From Anaerolineales bacterium UBA5069 (GTDB lineage Bacteria; Chloroflexota; Anaerolineae; Caldilineales; Caldilineaceae), in contig DIAV01000113.1 of NCBI GenBank assembly GCA_002415895.1, positions 1 to 5,739 of the forward strand: DNA of 5,739 nucleotides. The letters run 5' to 3'. Of this stretch, positions 4,528-5,739 are shown piece by piece. Below the pieces are notes generated by a model. The model ran no database searches. It had not been told where the DNA came from and was given only the letters and a program-made list of their open reading frames with translations. Position 1 is the stretch's first letter. The number at the start of each line of letters is the position of its first letter. Position numbers and translations under genes: made by a program.

Positions 4528-5739
4528 TACCGCAGCCAGCGCCTGCTCCAAATCGGCAATCAAGTCGTCGTAGTGTTCCACACCAATCGAGAGGCGCACC
4601 ATCTTGTCGGTAATGCCCATCTCCTGGCGTTCCTCGGGGTCCACGTCCGAATGGGTCATTGTGGCCGGATGCTCCACCAGAGACTCGGTGCCGCCCAGGC
4701 TCACGGCCATATGGAAGAGCTTGAGCGCATTGAGGAAGCGGAACGCCTCGGCCTCGCCGCCCACAATGTCAAAGGAGATCATGCCGCCTGTTCCCAGGCA
4801 CTGGCGATCAAAGAGCGCCTGCTCGGGCGAACCAGCGGCAAGGTGGCCGAGGTAGTAGACACGCTCCACCTTCGATTGCGCAATCAGCCACTCAGCTACG
4901 CGGGCGGCGTTCTTCATCTGCGCCGTCATACGCATCTTCAGCGTTTCCAGGCTGCGCAAGAGCATCCACCCCGTCATGGGGTCGGCCATAGTGCCCAGAA
5001 TCGTGCGCGTGGCCTTCAGAGGGCCAATCAGTTCGCGGCGGCCCAGGCATACGCCGGCAATCAAATCACTATGGCCGCCAAGATACTTTGTGGCTGAATA
5101 GAGGACAAGGTCCGCGCCATGTTCAAGCGGGTGCTGGAAGAGTGGCCCCAGGAACGTATTGTCAACCGCAACCAGAATCTTGCGTGCGTGGCTGTGCGCC
5201 GCGGCCAGGGCGGCAATCGCAGCAATGTCAACCAGCGCATTGGTGGGATTGGCGGGTGTCTCCAGATAAATGAGCGCCACGCGCGGGCCAATCTCGTGGT
5301 CGTCCAGCAGCGCGGCAAAGCCGGCGGGGTCCGTCTCTGCTGCCACGCCAATTGTGCGAATGCCATATTGCGGCAACACATGCTTGAGCAGATAGTCCGT
5401 GCCGCCGTAGACGGGTTCGCTAAAGAGGATCACGTCCCCCGGGCGCGCCACATGCAGCAACGTGGTGCTGATGGCCGCCATGCCTGTGGCAAAGACGGCT
5501 GCGGCTTCGGCCTCGTCCCACAGCGTCAGCCGCTCCTCCAGAATCTCGAGATCCGGGTTATTCAGGCGGCTGTAAATGAGGCCAATCTCCTCGCCCGGTT
5601 TGTTCTTGCGCAGGCCATAGGCAAGCTCGAAGAAGGCCTTGCCCTCCTCAGCGCTGGCAAAGACAAAGGTTGAGGTCAGGAACAACGGGCACTTGATGGC
5701 GCCTTCGGAGAGGTCGGCCCGATATCCGTAGGACATCAT
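4525..5739 (-). CDS. Cystathionine gamma-synthase-like PLP-dependent enzyme (5' end outside window)
   Basis: 404 codons are visible, ending at TAG (4527-4525); residue numbers count from the window edge. This is a fold-type I Cys/Met-metabolism PLP enzyme. Visible active-site features are YSRLNNP (Y56 and R58, cofactor phosphate contacts from the partner subunit), TGMAAI (85-90), YGGT (Y111 stacks on PLP), ETPANP (160-165), DNTF (D193 pairs with the pyridine nitrogen), SATK (K218 forms the Schiff base), SLGGTESLVEHPA (347-359) and R382 in VRLSIGVE (carboxylate binding). The family performs gamma-replacement or elimination on activated homoserine or sulfur amino acids. Gly113, where methionine gamma-lyase has its characteristic Cys after YG, argues against a classical methionine gamma-lyase. 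The exact substrate is undetermined. The frame begins with ATG-ATG at the extreme edge and no upstream bases are available. Relatives usually have residues before this point, so the true start probably lies outside. No other sulfur-metabolism gene is visible. Confidence 0.92.
   Translation of the reverse strand: MMSYGYRADLSEGAIKCPLFLTSTFVFASAEEGKAFFELAYGLRKNKPGEEIGLIYSRLNNPDLEILEERLTLWDEAEAAAVFATGMAAISTTLLHVARPGDVILFSEPVYGGTDYLLKHVLPQYGIRTIGVAAETDPAGFAALLDDHEIGPRVALIYLETPANPTNALVDIAAIAALAAAHSHARKILVAVDNTFLGPLFQHPLEHGADLVLYSATKYLGGHSDLIAGVCLGRRELIGPLKATRTILGTMADPMTGWMLLRSLETLKMRMTAQMKNAARVAEWLIAQSKVERVYYLGHLAAGSPEQALFDRQCLGTGGMISFDIVGGEAEAFRFLNALKLFHMAVSLGGTESLVEHPATMTHSDVDPEERQEMGITDKMVRLSIGVEHYDDLIADLEQALAAV

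Noticed and set aside
3024..4559. TTG start at 4559 for the haloperoxidase
   Set aside because: It would overlap the end of the preceding gene and place 35 Arg/Cys-rich residues before a standard signal peptide; the ATG at 4454 has its own AGGA site.

Overview
The window is about 5.7 kb of GC-rich bacterial chromosome. All four genes lie on the minus strand, and the two outer ones run off the window edges. In transcription order (right to left) they are: a cystathionine gamma-synthase-like PLP enzyme (5' end outside the window), a secreted vanadium-dependent haloperoxidase-type protein, a secreted or membrane-anchored protein with four DUF4397 domains and a C-terminal fasciclin (FAS1) domain, and the start of xseA, the large subunit of exodeoxyribonuclease VII. 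The DUF4397-FAS1 architecture next to a Sec-exported haloperoxidase fits Chloroflexota of the Caldilineae/Anaerolineae type. That assignment comes from domain content only and is moderately confident.

Region by region: 4525-5739 is the PLP enzyme, with its catalytic lysine and cofactor-contacting residues intact. A 70-bp gap with a short direct repeat separates it from the haloperoxidase (3024-4454), so the two could share a transcript. The haloperoxidase ends ahead of a minus-strand hairpin terminator (2876-2908). The 437-bp intergenic stretch 2587-3023 is the most structured non-coding part. It holds that terminator, an inverted repeat, four ATGGGC repeats at an exact 11-bp period, a probable extended -10 promoter and a strong Shine-Dalgarno for the DUF4397-FAS1 gene (685-2586). 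That gene ends before a strong intrinsic terminator (587-626). xseA then begins from its own extended -10 promoter at 558-566, with its ATG at 518.

There is no evident common pathway. The middle two proteins are exported and may act at the cell surface. xseA is DNA-repair housekeeping, and the PLP enzyme belongs to sulfur amino-acid metabolism. I see no RNA genes, CRISPR arrays, insertion sequences or phage genes. No clearly new multi-gene system is present. The items most worth a second look are the 11-bp-period repeat array and the duplicated, cysteine-patterned DUF4397 pairs fused to FAS1.
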